This document shows positions 1-7,826 of a stretch of DNA of 54,641 nt, one piece after another. Source of the DNA: CAMLOF01 sp041913045 (GTDB taxonomy: Bacteria; Pseudomonadota; Gammaproteobacteria; Burkholderiales; Burkholderiaceae_C); NCBI GenBank assembly GCA_041913045.1, contig JAYSGB010000028.1, forward strand, positions 1 to 54,641, in the 5' to 3' direction. A program made the translations under genes and the position numbers. The notes under the pieces are model-generated. The model searched no databases. It worked only from the letters and a program-made list of their open reading frames with translations, and was not told the DNA's origin. How positions within the stretch are numbered: position 1 is the first letter of the stretch; each line of letters starts with the position of its first letter.

Positions 1-197
1 CGCGCAGCGCGCTTCGTAACTGACTTGCGGCAGATGTCCGACCGGAGCGTTTCGCAGAAACGTGTAGGGAGTTTCTGCCGCGTGGCCACGGCATAGAGCA
101 TCGCAGGGAAGCCGGTGCGCAGCACCGGCCACCTCGTTGAAGCGCCAGCCCCTGGGCGCACACGCCTTGGCCGCCAAAACTCCACAGCAGAGACGCC
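1..197. other. Window edge, no supported gene; structured inverted repeats
   Basis: No gene can be supported here; one frame is open from the window edge to a TAG at 94-96 but matches nothing I recognise. The stretch is rich in inverted repeats. An 8-bp helix could form between GCGGCAGA (27-34) and TCTGCCGC (74-81), enclosing a hairpin CGTTTC-GCA-GAAACG (48-62). A second perfect hairpin with 8-bp arms and the same GCA loop lies at 111-129. It could be a structured RNA, a terminator region for the minus-strand regulator that ends at 198, or a dispersed palindromic repeat. There is no T-tract after the hairpins. Confidence 0.4.
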
Positions 198-1280
198 TCA
201 CCCCGCGAAAGGCAATACCGACTCCACATCCAGCACCAACCCCGTGCGGCTAGCGTCATAACCCTTCAGCCCAGCCACCCGCGCACGGAACCCCGGTGAT
301 TGCAACACCCGCAACACCGGTTGCAGGCGCTGCCCATCCAGGTGCCTGCGCTGCACGGCAAAGAAGTAACGCTCCTTCGTCAGCGGAATGAAGTGCAGCC
401 CAAAGCGGTGTGCTGCCGTTTGCACACCTATGCCCACGTCCGCCATGCCACTCGCCACAAACGCTGCCACCGCCGCGTGCGTCAGCTCCGTGGTGCGGTA
501 ACCGTTCACCGCCTCGGGGCGCAGCCCCGCGTGTGCCAGCATCAGGTCGGTCAACATGCGCGTGCCCGACCCCAGCGGGCGGTTCACAAAACGCAACTCA
601 GGGCGTGCCAGGTCGGCCAACCCGCGCACACCCAGCGGGTTGCCTCGCGCCACGAACAGCCCCTGCGTGCGTACCGCCAACTGGATCAGGCAGTGCTCAT
701 CAGGCCGCAGCCATTGCCGGTAGCGCTCACCAGCCGCCTTCTCAAAAGTGCCCAGCGGCACATGGAAGCCCGCCAGCTCGCAGTCGCCCGCGGCCAGCGC
801 GGCCACTGCCTCCAGGCTGTTGCGGTAGCGTATGTCCACCGCCGCACCCTGCTGGCTCAACTGCTCGTGCAGGGCCTCCACCGCAAAACCGTGGCTGGCG
901 TGCAGGCGCGGGGGCGGCAGCGTTTCGGGTGCCAGCCGCCCCAGCTCGCCCGCCATTTCCGAAGCCAGTGACGCCATCAGCGGCTGCAAGCGCGCGGCAA
1001 TGCGGGCGTCGGACCACACAAGCCGCGCACCCAGCTCCGTCAACTGGCAGCCACGCCCGCGCCCACGTGCGCGCACCAGCAGCGGTTGGCTCAGCAGCGC
1101 TTCGGCCCGTTCGATCAGGCCCCACGCGTGCCGGTAAGACAGGTCGGTGTCGCGCGCCGCCTGCGCAATGCTGCCGCTTTGTTGCACGGCAGCCAGCATG
1201 GCCAGCAAAACCGTGGCGTCCACGGCGGCGGCCGACGCGTCGGAAAACGCCCAGCGGGGCTGAAGCTGGATTTGCAACAT
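198..1280 (-). CDS. ModE/LysR-like transcriptional regulator with PBP-like ligand domain
   Basis: Probable regulator of the divergent formate dehydrogenase genes. Residues ~15-85 (from the chosen ATG) form a ModE/LysR-type winged helix-turn-helix, with the SGSIAQAARDTDLSYRHAW segment followed by a wing containing LLVRARGRGRG. The C-terminal ~220 residues resemble the periplasmic-binding-protein-like domain (PBP_like) found behind ModE-type HTH domains in regulators near Mo/W enzymes. The ATG at 1278-1280 is preferred over an upstream in-frame start at 1322, because the extra 14 residues are atypical and would run into the divergent promoter region. A molybdate, tungstate or formate-related ligand is inferred from position only. 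Known FdsR-type regulators sit in the same divergent arrangement. Confidence 0.75.
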   Translation of the reverse strand: MLQIQLQPRWAFSDASAAAVDATVLLAMLAAVQQSGSIAQAARDTDLSYRHAWGLIERAEALLSQPLLVRARGRGRGCQLTELGARLVWSDARIAARLQPLMASLASEMAGELGRLAPETLPPPRLHASHGFAVEALHEQLSQQGAAVDIRYRNSLEAVAALAAGDCELAGFHVPLGTFEKAAGERYRQWLRPDEHCLIQLAVRTQGLFVARGNPLGVRGLADLARPELRFVNRPLGSGTRMLTDLMLAHAGLRPEAVNGYRTTELTHAAVAAFVASGMADVGIGVQTAAHRFGLHFIPLTKERYFFAVQRRHLDGQRLQPVLRVLQSPGFRARVAGLKGYDASRTGLVLDVESVLPFAG

Positions 1281-1365
1281 GGGTGGCCAACAGGTAGGAC
1301 AAAGCAGAAATGAATTATGCAATCCAAAACATATTTATTTGCCTGCTTGCTGCTACGCTGAAACC

Positions 1366-3114
1366 ATGCAAAGTTCTCCGTCATCGCCACCCCGTTCGCA
1401 GCCATCAGGCACGGTGATTCCCATCCTTCCCGAAGGGCAGGCCGCCCGCCGTTGGCGTGCCACGCCCAAGGGTCGCCAGGTGGCGGACGCGGACCGCCAG
1501 CGCGTGGCGGACCTGTGTGCAGGACTGGAACCCCGCGCAGACCTGCTGATTGAACACCTGCACCGCCTGCAAGACGGCGAGGGCGGCTTGCGCAAAGGCC
1601 ACCTCGCGGCGCTGGCCGAACGCCTGCGCCTGAGCCAGGTGGAGGTGTACGAGGTGGCCACCTTCTACCACCACTTCGACGTGGTGGAGGACGGCGCCGC
1701 GCTGCCCGCCGTCACCGTGCGTGTGTGCACCAGCTTGCCTTGCCAGATGGCGGGCGGGCATGACTTGCTGCGTGCCGTGCAGGGCCGCTTGGGAGACGCC
1801 GTGCGTGTGGTCGAAGCCCCCTGCATCGGCCAGTGCCATCAGGCGCCCGCCGCCTGCGTGGGCCAGCACCAACTGCCGCAGGCCAGTGCCGACGCCGTGC
1901 AAGACTTGCTGGCCAAGGGCGAAACGGCCCCACGCGCGCTGCCTTCGCTCGGCGTGCCCGTGCACCCCGGTGACCATGCCCAGCTGCGCCGCCTGCTGGC
2001 GGGTGAATTGAGCGCCGATACCGTGCTGGCCGAACTCAAGGCCTCTGGCCTGCGGGGCCTGGGCGGCGCGGGCTTTCCGGCCTGGCGCAAGTGGGAAACG
2101 GTGCGGGCGCAGCCCGGCCCGCGCCACATGGTCGTCAACCTGGACGAAGGCGAAATCGGCACCTTCAAGGACTGGCACCTGCTGGCCACCGCGCCACGCC
2201 AGGCGCTGGAGGGCATGCTCATCGCTGCACTGGTGGTGGGGGCGGAACACGTCTGGATCTACCTGCGCGACGAATACCACGACGCCCGCCAGGTGTTGCA
2301 GGCAGAGCTGCGGATGCTGCAGGACCATATCGCCGAGTGGCGCACGCAGTACCCGGGTGTGGCCTTCCCGCAGGTGGAGCTGCGGCGCGGCGCGGGTGCC
2401 TACATCTGCGGTGAAGAATCCGCGCTCATCGAATCGGTGGAAGGCAAGCGCGGCATGCCACGGCTCAAGCCGCCCATCGTTGCCATGAACGGCGTGTTCG
2501 GCAGGCCCACGCTCGCCCACAACTTCGAGACCCTTTGGTGGCTGCCCGATATTCTGGCGCGCGGCGGTGCCTGGCTGGCAGCGCAAGGGCGGCGCGGGCG
2601 CAGCGGCTTGCGGCGCTTCAGCGTGTCTGGCCGGGTGGCCAAGCCCGGCGTGTACCTGGCGCCCGCGGGCATCACCTTGCGTGAGTTGATCGACGAGCAT
2701 GCGGGCGGCATGGCCGAAGGCCACGAACTCTACGCCTACCTGCCCGGCGGTGCGTCGGGCGGCATTCTGCCCGCCAGTCTGGCGGACGTGCCGCTGGACT
2801 TCGACACCCTGGCCGAACACGGTGCCTTCGTTGGCTCCATGGCCGTGGTGGTGTTGGGCCAGCACGACCGCGCACGCGACGCCGCGCTCAACCTCATGCA
2901 CTTCTTTGAACACGAGTCCTGCGGGCAATGCACGCCCTGCCGTGCAGGCACCGCCCAGGCCGCCAAGTTGATGCAGGCGCCCGCGTGGGATGTAGATGTG
3001 TTGGGCGACCTGTCCCACGTCATGCGCGAAGCCTCCATCTGCGGCCTTGGCCAAGCGGCGCCCAACCCCTTCGATTCTGTGCTGCGCTTTTTCCCGCAGG
3101 AGGTGCGGCCATGA
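1366..3114 (+). CDS. NAD-dependent formate dehydrogenase beta subunit, NuoE-NuoF fusion
   Basis: Diaphorase subunit that passes electrons from the formate-oxidising alpha subunit to NAD+. The 582-residue protein is a fusion. Residues ~35-165 are a NuoE/FdsG-like thioredoxin-fold [2Fe-2S] domain with Cys121, Cys126, Cys153 and Cys157. The rest is NuoF/FdsB-like, with a GLGGAGFPAW FMN/NADH loop near residue 231, a CGEES motif near 348, and a [4Fe-4S] site at Cys519, Cys522, Cys525 and Cys559. In FdsGBACD-type enzymes these are separate genes; the fused form matches the two-subunit FDH1 of Methylobacterium. The ATG at 1366 gives the normal N-terminus. The stop overlaps the next start (ATGA), so the two subunits are translationally coupled. 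Complex I is excluded because no membrane subunits are nearby. Confidence 0.9.
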   Translation: MQSSPSSPPRSQPSGTVIPILPEGQAARRWRATPKGRQVADADRQRVADLCAGLEPRADLLIEHLHRLQDGEGGLRKGHLAALAERLRLSQVEVYEVATFYHHFDVVEDGAALPAVTVRVCTSLPCQMAGGHDLLRAVQGRLGDAVRVVEAPCIGQCHQAPAACVGQHQLPQASADAVQDLLAKGETAPRALPSLGVPVHPGDHAQLRRLLAGELSADTVLAELKASGLRGLGGAGFPAWRKWETVRAQPGPRHMVVNLDEGEIGTFKDWHLLATAPRQALEGMLIAALVVGAEHVWIYLRDEYHDARQVLQAELRMLQDHIAEWRTQYPGVAFPQVELRRGAGAYICGEESALIESVEGKRGMPRLKPPIVAMNGVFGRPTLAHNFETLWWLPDILARGGAWLAAQGRRGRSGLRRFSVSGRVAKPGVYLAPAGITLRELIDEHAGGMAEGHELYAYLPGGASGGILPASLADVPLDFDTLAEHGAFVGSMAVVVLGQHDRARDAALNLMHFFEHESCGQCTPCRAGTAQAAKLMQAPAWDVDVLGDLSHVMREASICGLGQAAPNPFDSVLRFFPQEVRP

Positions 3115-5945
3115 ACAACACCATCGACTTCACGCTGGATGGCCGCCCCGCGCAGGCCCAGCCGGGCGAAAGCCTGTGGGCGGTGGCAAAGCGCATGGGC
3201 GTGGACATTCCGCACCTGTGCCACAAGCCGGGCTTGCCCTCGGCGGGCAACTGCCGCGCCTGTGTGGTGGAGGTGGCGGGCGAGCGGGCGCTGGCGCCGT
3301 CGTGCTGCCGCGCCCCGCAGGCGGGCATGCAGGTGCAGACCCACACCCCGCGCGTGCAGCGCGCCCAGCGCACCGTGTTGGAACTGCTGCAGGCGGACGC
3401 ACCCGCCACCACCAGCCTCAAGGTGAACAGCGAACTGGCCCAGTGGGGGCAGCGCCTGGGCGTGCAGGCCACCCGCTTTGGCGGGCGCGGTGCTTCGCAG
3501 GCTGCAGCCATGGTGGCTGGGCCCGACCGCAGTCACCCCGCGCTTGCCGTCAACCTGGGCGCGTGCATCCAGTGCACCCGTTGCGTGCGCGCCTGCCGCG
3601 ACATCCAGGGCAACGACGTGCTGGGCCTGGCCTTTCGGGGCGGGCAGGCGAGCATCGTGTTCGACCAGCAAGACGCCGCCGGGCAAAGCACCTGCGTGGC
3701 CTGCGGCGAATGCGTGCAGGCCTGCCCCACGGGTGCCATCGCACCGGCCAACGGCGCCTACGCCCGCGTGGCCGACCGCACGGTCGATTCCGTCTGCCCC
3801 TTCTGCGGCGTGGGTTGCCAGCTCACCTACCACGTGAAGGACGGGCGCATTGACCACGTGGAAGGCGCCAACGGCCCCGCCAATGAGGGGCGCCTTTGTG
3901 TAAAGGGGCGCTTCGGCTTCGACTACGCCCACAGCCCGCAGCGCCTCACGCGCCCGCTGGTGCGCCGTGACGATGCCCCCAAGGATCCGGCGGTCCTTAC
4001 CCGTGGCGAAGGCGGACGCGCCAGCGCCGAAACCCTGCGCGCGCAGTTCCGCGAAGCCACCTGGGAAGAGGCCCTGGAACGGGCTGCCCAGGGCCTGCTG
4101 CGCGCACGCGACGCCCACCCCGCCAAGGGCCGCGACGCCGCCGTGGCGGGCTTCGGCTCGGCCAAGGGAACCAACGAAGAGGCCTACCTCTTCCAGAAAC
4201 TCATCCGCAGCGCCTTTGCCACCCACAACGTGGACCACTGCACCCGCCTGTGCCATGCGTCCAGCGTGGCCGCGCTGATGGAGGGCGTGGGCTCAGGCGC
4301 GGTCAGCAACCCGCTGCGCGACGTGGAACATGCGGACCTCATCTTCGTCATCGGCGCCAACCCCGCGCAGAACCACCCCGTGGGTGCGAGCTGGATCAAG
4401 AACGCCGTGAAGAAAGGCGCGCGCCTAGTGCTGGCCGACCCGCGCCGCACCGAGCTTTCGCGCCAGGCCTGGCGCACGCTCAACTTCCGTCCCGGCACCG
4501 ACGTGGCTCTGCTCAACGCGCTGCTCAACGTCATCGTCACCGAAGGGCTGACCGACCAGGCCTTCATCGAACAGCGCACGCTGGAATACGCGCAGTTGCG
4601 TGAACACATCCAGGCCTTCACGCCCGAGGTCATGGCGCCCATCTGCGGCATCCCCGCCGAGACGCTGCGCGAAGTGGCGCGCGCCTACGCCACCTCACGC
4701 GCCAGCATCATCCTGTGGGGCATGGGCGTGAGCCAGCACACCCACGGCACCGACAACGCACGCTGCCTCATCGCACTGGCCATGGTCACCGGGCAGATCG
4801 GCCTCCCCGGCACCGGCCTGCACCCGCTGCGCGGCCAGAACAACGTGCAAGGCGCCAGCGACGCGGGCCTCATCCCCATGGTGCTGCCCGACTACCAGCG
4901 CGTTGGCGAACCCGGCGCGCGCAGCCTGGCAGAACAGACCTGGGGCTTGTCTGCTGGCGCGCTGGACGACCAGCCCGGCCTCACCGTGGTGGAGATCATC
5001 AACGCCGCCTACGAAGGGCGCATCAAGGCCATGCTCATACAGGGTGAGAACCCGGCCATGAGCGACCCCGACGCCGAGCACGCACGTGCTGCGCTGGCCG
5101 CGCTCGACCACTTGGTGGTGCAGGACATCTTCCTCACCGAAACCGCCGCGCTGGCCGACGTGGTGCTGCCCGCCACCGCCTGGCCCGAGAAGACCGGCAC
5201 CGTCACCAACACCGACCGCACCGTGCAGTTGGGCCGCAAAGCCGTGGATGCACCCGGCGAAGCGTGCGCCGACGCCTGGATCACCGAACAGCTCGCGCTG
5301 CGCCTGGGCTTCGATTGGGGCTATGGCATTGCGCCCGACGGCAGCGGTGCCGAACCTGGCAGTGGCACCGGCCTGGTGTATGACGAGATGCGCTCGCTCA
5401 TGCCTTCCATTGCCGGGCTGCCGTGGGAACGCTTGCTGCGCCAGGGCGCCGTCACCGCGCCCGTGGCCAGTGCGGAAGACCCGGGCCAGCCCATCGTGTT
5501 CATTGACCGATTCCCCACACCCACGGGCAAGGCCAGGCTGGTGCCCGCAAGCGTGACGCCACCCGCCGAGCAACCAGATGCCGAGTTCCCCATGGTGCTC
5601 ATCACCGGGCGGCAGCTGGAGCATTGGCACACCGGCTCCATGACGCGGCGCAGCGAGGTGCTGGATGCGCTGGAGCCCGCGCCCGGCGTGAGCCTGCACC
5701 CGGCCACTGCCGAGCGGCTGGGCCTGCGTGCAGGCGATTGGGCTCTGGTGCGCACGCGCCGGGGCGAGGTGCGGCTGCGCGTGCGCGCCGACGACGGCAT
5801 GCCCGCCGACGCGCTCTTCATCCCCTTTGCCTACGTGGAGGCTTCAGCCAACCTGCTCACCAACCCGGCGCTCGATCCCTTCGGCAAGATCGCCGAGGTG
5901 AAGTACTGCGCAGCGCGTGTGGAGCCCGCGCCAGCCGCTGCTTGA
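3111..5945 (+). CDS. NAD-dependent formate dehydrogenase alpha (catalytic Mo/W) subunit
   Basis: Catalytic subunit oxidising formate to CO2 at a bis-pyranopterin Mo or W centre; cytoplasmic. 944 residues, close to FdsA length. Domain order: N-terminal [2Fe-2S] plant-ferredoxin-like domain (Cys37, Cys48, Cys51, and Cys63/64), then two [4Fe-4S] ferredoxin motifs (CIQCTRCVRAC and CVACGECVQAC), then the FDH-type cluster motif CPFCGVGC with RLCVKG. The molybdopterin domain follows. The metal ligand is Cys381 in DHCTRLCHASS, next to the conserved His, so this is a cysteine and not a selenocysteine enzyme. The C-terminus is the molybdopterin dinucleotide-binding domain. No fdsC- or fdsD-like chaperone gene follows, so sulfuration factors must be elsewhere. 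Confidence 0.93.
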   Translation: MNNTIDFTLDGRPAQAQPGESLWAVAKRMGVDIPHLCHKPGLPSAGNCRACVVEVAGERALAPSCCRAPQAGMQVQTHTPRVQRAQRTVLELLQADAPATTSLKVNSELAQWGQRLGVQATRFGGRGASQAAAMVAGPDRSHPALAVNLGACIQCTRCVRACRDIQGNDVLGLAFRGGQASIVFDQQDAAGQSTCVACGECVQACPTGAIAPANGAYARVADRTVDSVCPFCGVGCQLTYHVKDGRIDHVEGANGPANEGRLCVKGRFGFDYAHSPQRLTRPLVRRDDAPKDPAVLTRGEGGRASAETLRAQFREATWEEALERAAQGLLRARDAHPAKGRDAAVAGFGSAKGTNEEAYLFQKLIRSAFATHNVDHCTRLCHASSVAALMEGVGSGAVSNPLRDVEHADLIFVIGANPAQNHPVGASWIKNAVKKGARLVLADPRRTELSRQAWRTLNFRPGTDVALLNALLNVIVTEGLTDQAFIEQRTLEYAQLREHIQAFTPEVMAPICGIPAETLREVARAYATSRASIILWGMGVSQHTHGTDNARCLIALAMVTGQIGLPGTGLHPLRGQNNVQGASDAGLIPMVLPDYQRVGEPGARSLAEQTWGLSAGALDDQPGLTVVEIINAAYEGRIKAMLIQGENPAMSDPDAEHARAALAALDHLVVQDIFLTETAALADVVLPATAWPEKTGTVTNTDRTVQLGRKAVDAPGEACADAWITEQLALRLGFDWGYGIAPDGSGAEPGSGTGLVYDEMRSLMPSIAGLPWERLLRQGAVTAPVASAEDPGQPIVFIDRFPTPTGKARLVPASVTPPAEQPDAEFPMVLITGRQLEHWHTGSMTRRSEVLDALEPAPGVSLHPATAERLGLRAGDWALVRTRRGEVRLRVRADDGMPADALFIPFAYVEASANLLTNPALDPFGKIAEVKYCAARVEPAPAAA

Positions 5946-5953
5946 TCTGAGAC

Positions 5954-5978
5954 AACCCTGGGCCCCGCGCCCGGGGTT
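5954..5978 (+). terminator. Terminator-like stem-loop after the formate dehydrogenase operon
   Basis: Ten-base arms AACCCTGGGC and GCCCGGGGTT pair at 9 of 10 positions around a 5-base loop, 8 bases after the alpha-subunit stop codon. There is no clear T-tract, so it may be an attenuating or mRNA-stabilising hairpin and not a true intrinsic terminator. Confidence 0.45.
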
Positions 5979-6040
5979 AGACTGCGGTGTCCACAAGACA
6001 TGTGGCATTCCACACAACCGCTCATACAGGAGGTAAGACC

Positions 6041-6478
6041 ATGTTCAAGAAAATTCTTGTGCCGTCCGACGGCTCTCAGCTGGCCCACAACGCTGCCGAA
6101 TATGCTGCCGACCTCGCCAAAACCCACGGTGCGCAGATCGTGGGCGTCTATGTGATCGACCCCTTCCCCTACATCGGCATTGGGGACGCCTCCGCCGTCG
6201 GCTTGCAGGCCTACATGGCCGAGGCGCAGGCGGCAGCCAGCAAGTCGCTGGAGGATCTCCGCCAGTGTTGCGAAGCCCGTGGCGTGGCCTTCGCGGGCGA
6301 CACCATCGAGCGAAACGTCACCTACGAAGGCATTCTGGAAACCGCCAAGGCCGAAGGCGTGGACCTGATCGTCATGGGTTCGCACGGACGCAAGGGTGTG
6401 CAAGCGCTCATCCTGGGCAGCGTGGCCCAGAAGGTGCTGACGCACGCCAAGGTGCCCGTGCTGATCGTCAAGTCCTGA
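6041..6478 (+). CDS. Universal stress protein, UspA family
   Basis: 145-residue single-domain UspA-type protein, the normal length for the family. It opens with the typical MFKKILVPSDGS strand and closes with the ATP-binding signature G-x2-G-x9-G-S in GSHGRKGVQALILGS, followed by the final VPVLIVKS strand. It is therefore likely to be an ATP-binding Usp. A near-perfect Shine-Dalgarno (AGGAGGTAA, 6028-6036) fixes the start. It follows the formate dehydrogenase genes in the same direction, but a stem-loop lies between, so it probably has its own transcript. Related Usp genes in proteobacteria are often induced by low oxygen or stationary phase; its physiological role here is unknown. Confidence 0.93.
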   Translation: MFKKILVPSDGSQLAHNAAEYAADLAKTHGAQIVGVYVIDPFPYIGIGDASAVGLQAYMAEAQAAASKSLEDLRQCCEARGVAFAGDTIERNVTYEGILETAKAEGVDLIVMGSHGRKGVQALILGSVAQKVLTHAKVPVLIVKS

Positions 6479-6487
6479 ACGCCCGGT

Positions 6488-7663
6488 TCAGTTCAGCGCC
6501 GCTGCCGGGCCGAAGAACTCGTAGCGCGTCTGCGCTTCGGGCACACCCAGCTCGGCCAGGTGGCGCTTCACCAGCGCCATGAACGGCTTGGGGCCCAGGA
6601 AGTAGGCGTCCACGTCGCGGCCGGGCAGCCAGTTGGCCAGCAGGTCTTTGTTCAGCAGGCCCACGGCGTCCGCGCCATCTCCAGGGGCGGCCTGGTCGTA
6701 GCAGTAGAAGCGGCGCAGTTGCGGGTGCAGCGCGGCAAGCGCGTCAATCGCCTCGCGGAACGCGTGCACGGTGCGGTTGCGCGCACAGTGAATGAAGTGC
6801 ACCGTGCGGCCCGTGCCCAGCGCCTCTTTCAACATCGCCAGCGTGGGGGTAATGCCCACGCCACCGCTGATCAGCACCAGCGGCTTGTCGCTTTCCTGAA
6901 GCGTGAACGCGCCTGCTGGCGGAAACACCTCCAGCGTGTCACCGGCCTGAATCTGGTCGTGCAGGTGGTTGGAGACCAGCCCGCCCGCTTCGCGCTTGAC
7001 GCTGATGCGCAGTTCCTGGCCGTTGGGCGCGTCAGACAGCGAGTAGTTGCGGCGCTGTTCCGTGCCGTTGATGTTCATGCGCAGGCCGATGTATTGCCCG
7101 GGCTGGTGGGCCACCACGGGCTGGCCGTCCACAGGGCGCAGGTAGAACGATGTGATCTCGCTGCTCTCGGGCACCTTGCGCTCCACGCGGAACACCCGCA
7201 CACCACGCCATCCGCCGGGGGCGGCAGCGTTGGCGGCGTACACCTGCTCCTCGGCGCCGATCAGAATGTCGGCCAGTTGCTGGTAGGCGGCGCCCCAGGC
7301 GGCCAGCACCTCGTCGGTGGCGATTTCGGCGCCCAGCACCTCGCGGATGGCGCGCAGCAGGCAGGCACCCACGATGGGGTAGTGCTCAGGCAGCACCTGC
7401 AGCGACACGTGCTTGTTGATGATCTGCGCAGGCAGATTGCCCAGGTTCTCCAGCTTGTCGATGTGGCGCGCGTACATGAGCACGCTGTTGGCCAGGGCGC
7501 GTGGCTGGTCGCCGCTGGCCTGGTGGGCCTGGTTGAACAGGGGACGAACCTCGGGGTACTCGCCCAGCATGATGCGGTAGAAGTGGGTGGTCAGGGCTTC
7601 ACCGCCGGTTTCCAGCAGGGGCACGGTCGCTTTGACTATGGCGCGTTGAGCGTCGTTGAGCAC
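6488..7663 (-). CDS. hmp: Flavohemoprotein, nitric oxide dioxygenase
   Basis: Converts NO plus O2 to nitrate using NAD(P)H; cytoplasmic. 391 residues, against 396 for E. coli Hmp. The N-terminal globin domain has Tyr29, Gln53, proximal His85 and Tyr95 at the same numbers as the E. coli active-site residues. A ferredoxin-reductase FAD domain follows (RNYSLSD) and then an NAD-binding domain (GGVGITPTLAML). It is divergent from norR. The 5' region carries a sigma-54 promoter and two NorR-type boxes, so expression should be switched on by NorR in response to NO. This is the fhp-fhpR arrangement known in Pseudomonas aeruginosa. Confidence 0.97.
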   Translation of the reverse strand: MLNDAQRAIVKATVPLLETGGEALTTHFYRIMLGEYPEVRPLFNQAHQASGDQPRALANSVLMYARHIDKLENLGNLPAQIINKHVSLQVLPEHYPIVGACLLRAIREVLGAEIATDEVLAAWGAAYQQLADILIGAEEQVYAANAAAPGGWRGVRVFRVERKVPESSEITSFYLRPVDGQPVVAHQPGQYIGLRMNINGTEQRRNYSLSDAPNGQELRISVKREAGGLVSNHLHDQIQAGDTLEVFPPAGAFTLQESDKPLVLISGGVGITPTLAMLKEALGTGRTVHFIHCARNRTVHAFREAIDALAALHPQLRRFYCYDQAAPGDGADAVGLLNKDLLANWLPGRDVDAYFLGPKPFMALVKRHLAELGVPEAQTRYEFFGPAAALN

Positions 7664-7717
7664 GGGTTCTCCTTCAGTGTGATCGACATGGCCACGGCGG
7701 GCCGGGGTGTTCTACAT

Positions 7718-7733
7718 GGCAAGGCCCGTGCCA
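7718..7733 (-). promoter_or_regulatory. Sigma-54 (RpoN) promoter for hmp
   Basis: Read on the minus strand the bases are TGGCACG-GGCC-TTGCC, which match the -24/-12 consensus TGGCACR-N4-TTGCW at every position except the last. The predicted transcript start is about 12 bases downstream, leaving a leader of roughly 40 bases before the hmp ATG at 7663. Confidence 0.88.
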
Positions 7734-7774
7734 AAAAACTTCTCCTTATGGGACAAGCACTTGTGTGCTAATGT

Positions 7775-7785
7775 GTCGAATTGAC
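7775..7785. promoter_or_regulatory. NorR-type enhancer box 1 (GT-N7-AC)
   Basis: GT-N7-AC within the palindrome TGTCGAATTGACA (7774-7786). It lies about 50 bp upstream of the -24 element of the hmp sigma-54 promoter, as expected for an enhancer-binding protein site. The NorR consensus is from family knowledge (GT-N7-AC); binding here is inferred. Confidence 0.65.
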
Positions 7786-7799
7786 ATGCTATTGAATCA

Positions 7800-7812
7800 G
7801 GTTTTTATGACC
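7800..7812. promoter_or_regulatory. NorR-type enhancer box 2 (GGT-N7-ACC)
   Basis: An exact GGT-N7-ACC element, the form described for NorR of Cupriavidus. Its centre is about 26 bp from box 1, and it ends 14 bp before the norR ATG, so NorR bound here could also repress its own gene. Confidence 0.7.
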
Positions 7813-7826
7813 TGTTTGAAGTCGAA

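Noticed and set aside
2736..4256. 506-codon antisense frame across the formate dehydrogenase genes
   Set aside because: Overlaps two clearly real genes, no ribosome site, no family features.
1366..5945. Complex I (NuoEFG) interpretation
   Set aside because: The alpha subunit has the FDH metal-ligand motif and molybdopterin domains, and no other nuo genes are present.
5942..5955. FNR-like TTGAT-CTGA-GACAA ahead of the universal stress gene
   Set aside because: Only 8 of 10 positions match, it overlaps the stop codon of the alpha subunit, and a stem-loop would lie between it and any start site; too weak to annotate.
7753..7764. ACAAG-CA-CTTGT palindrome as a third NorR box
   Set aside because: Lacks the GT-N7-AC spacing; kept only as a remark.
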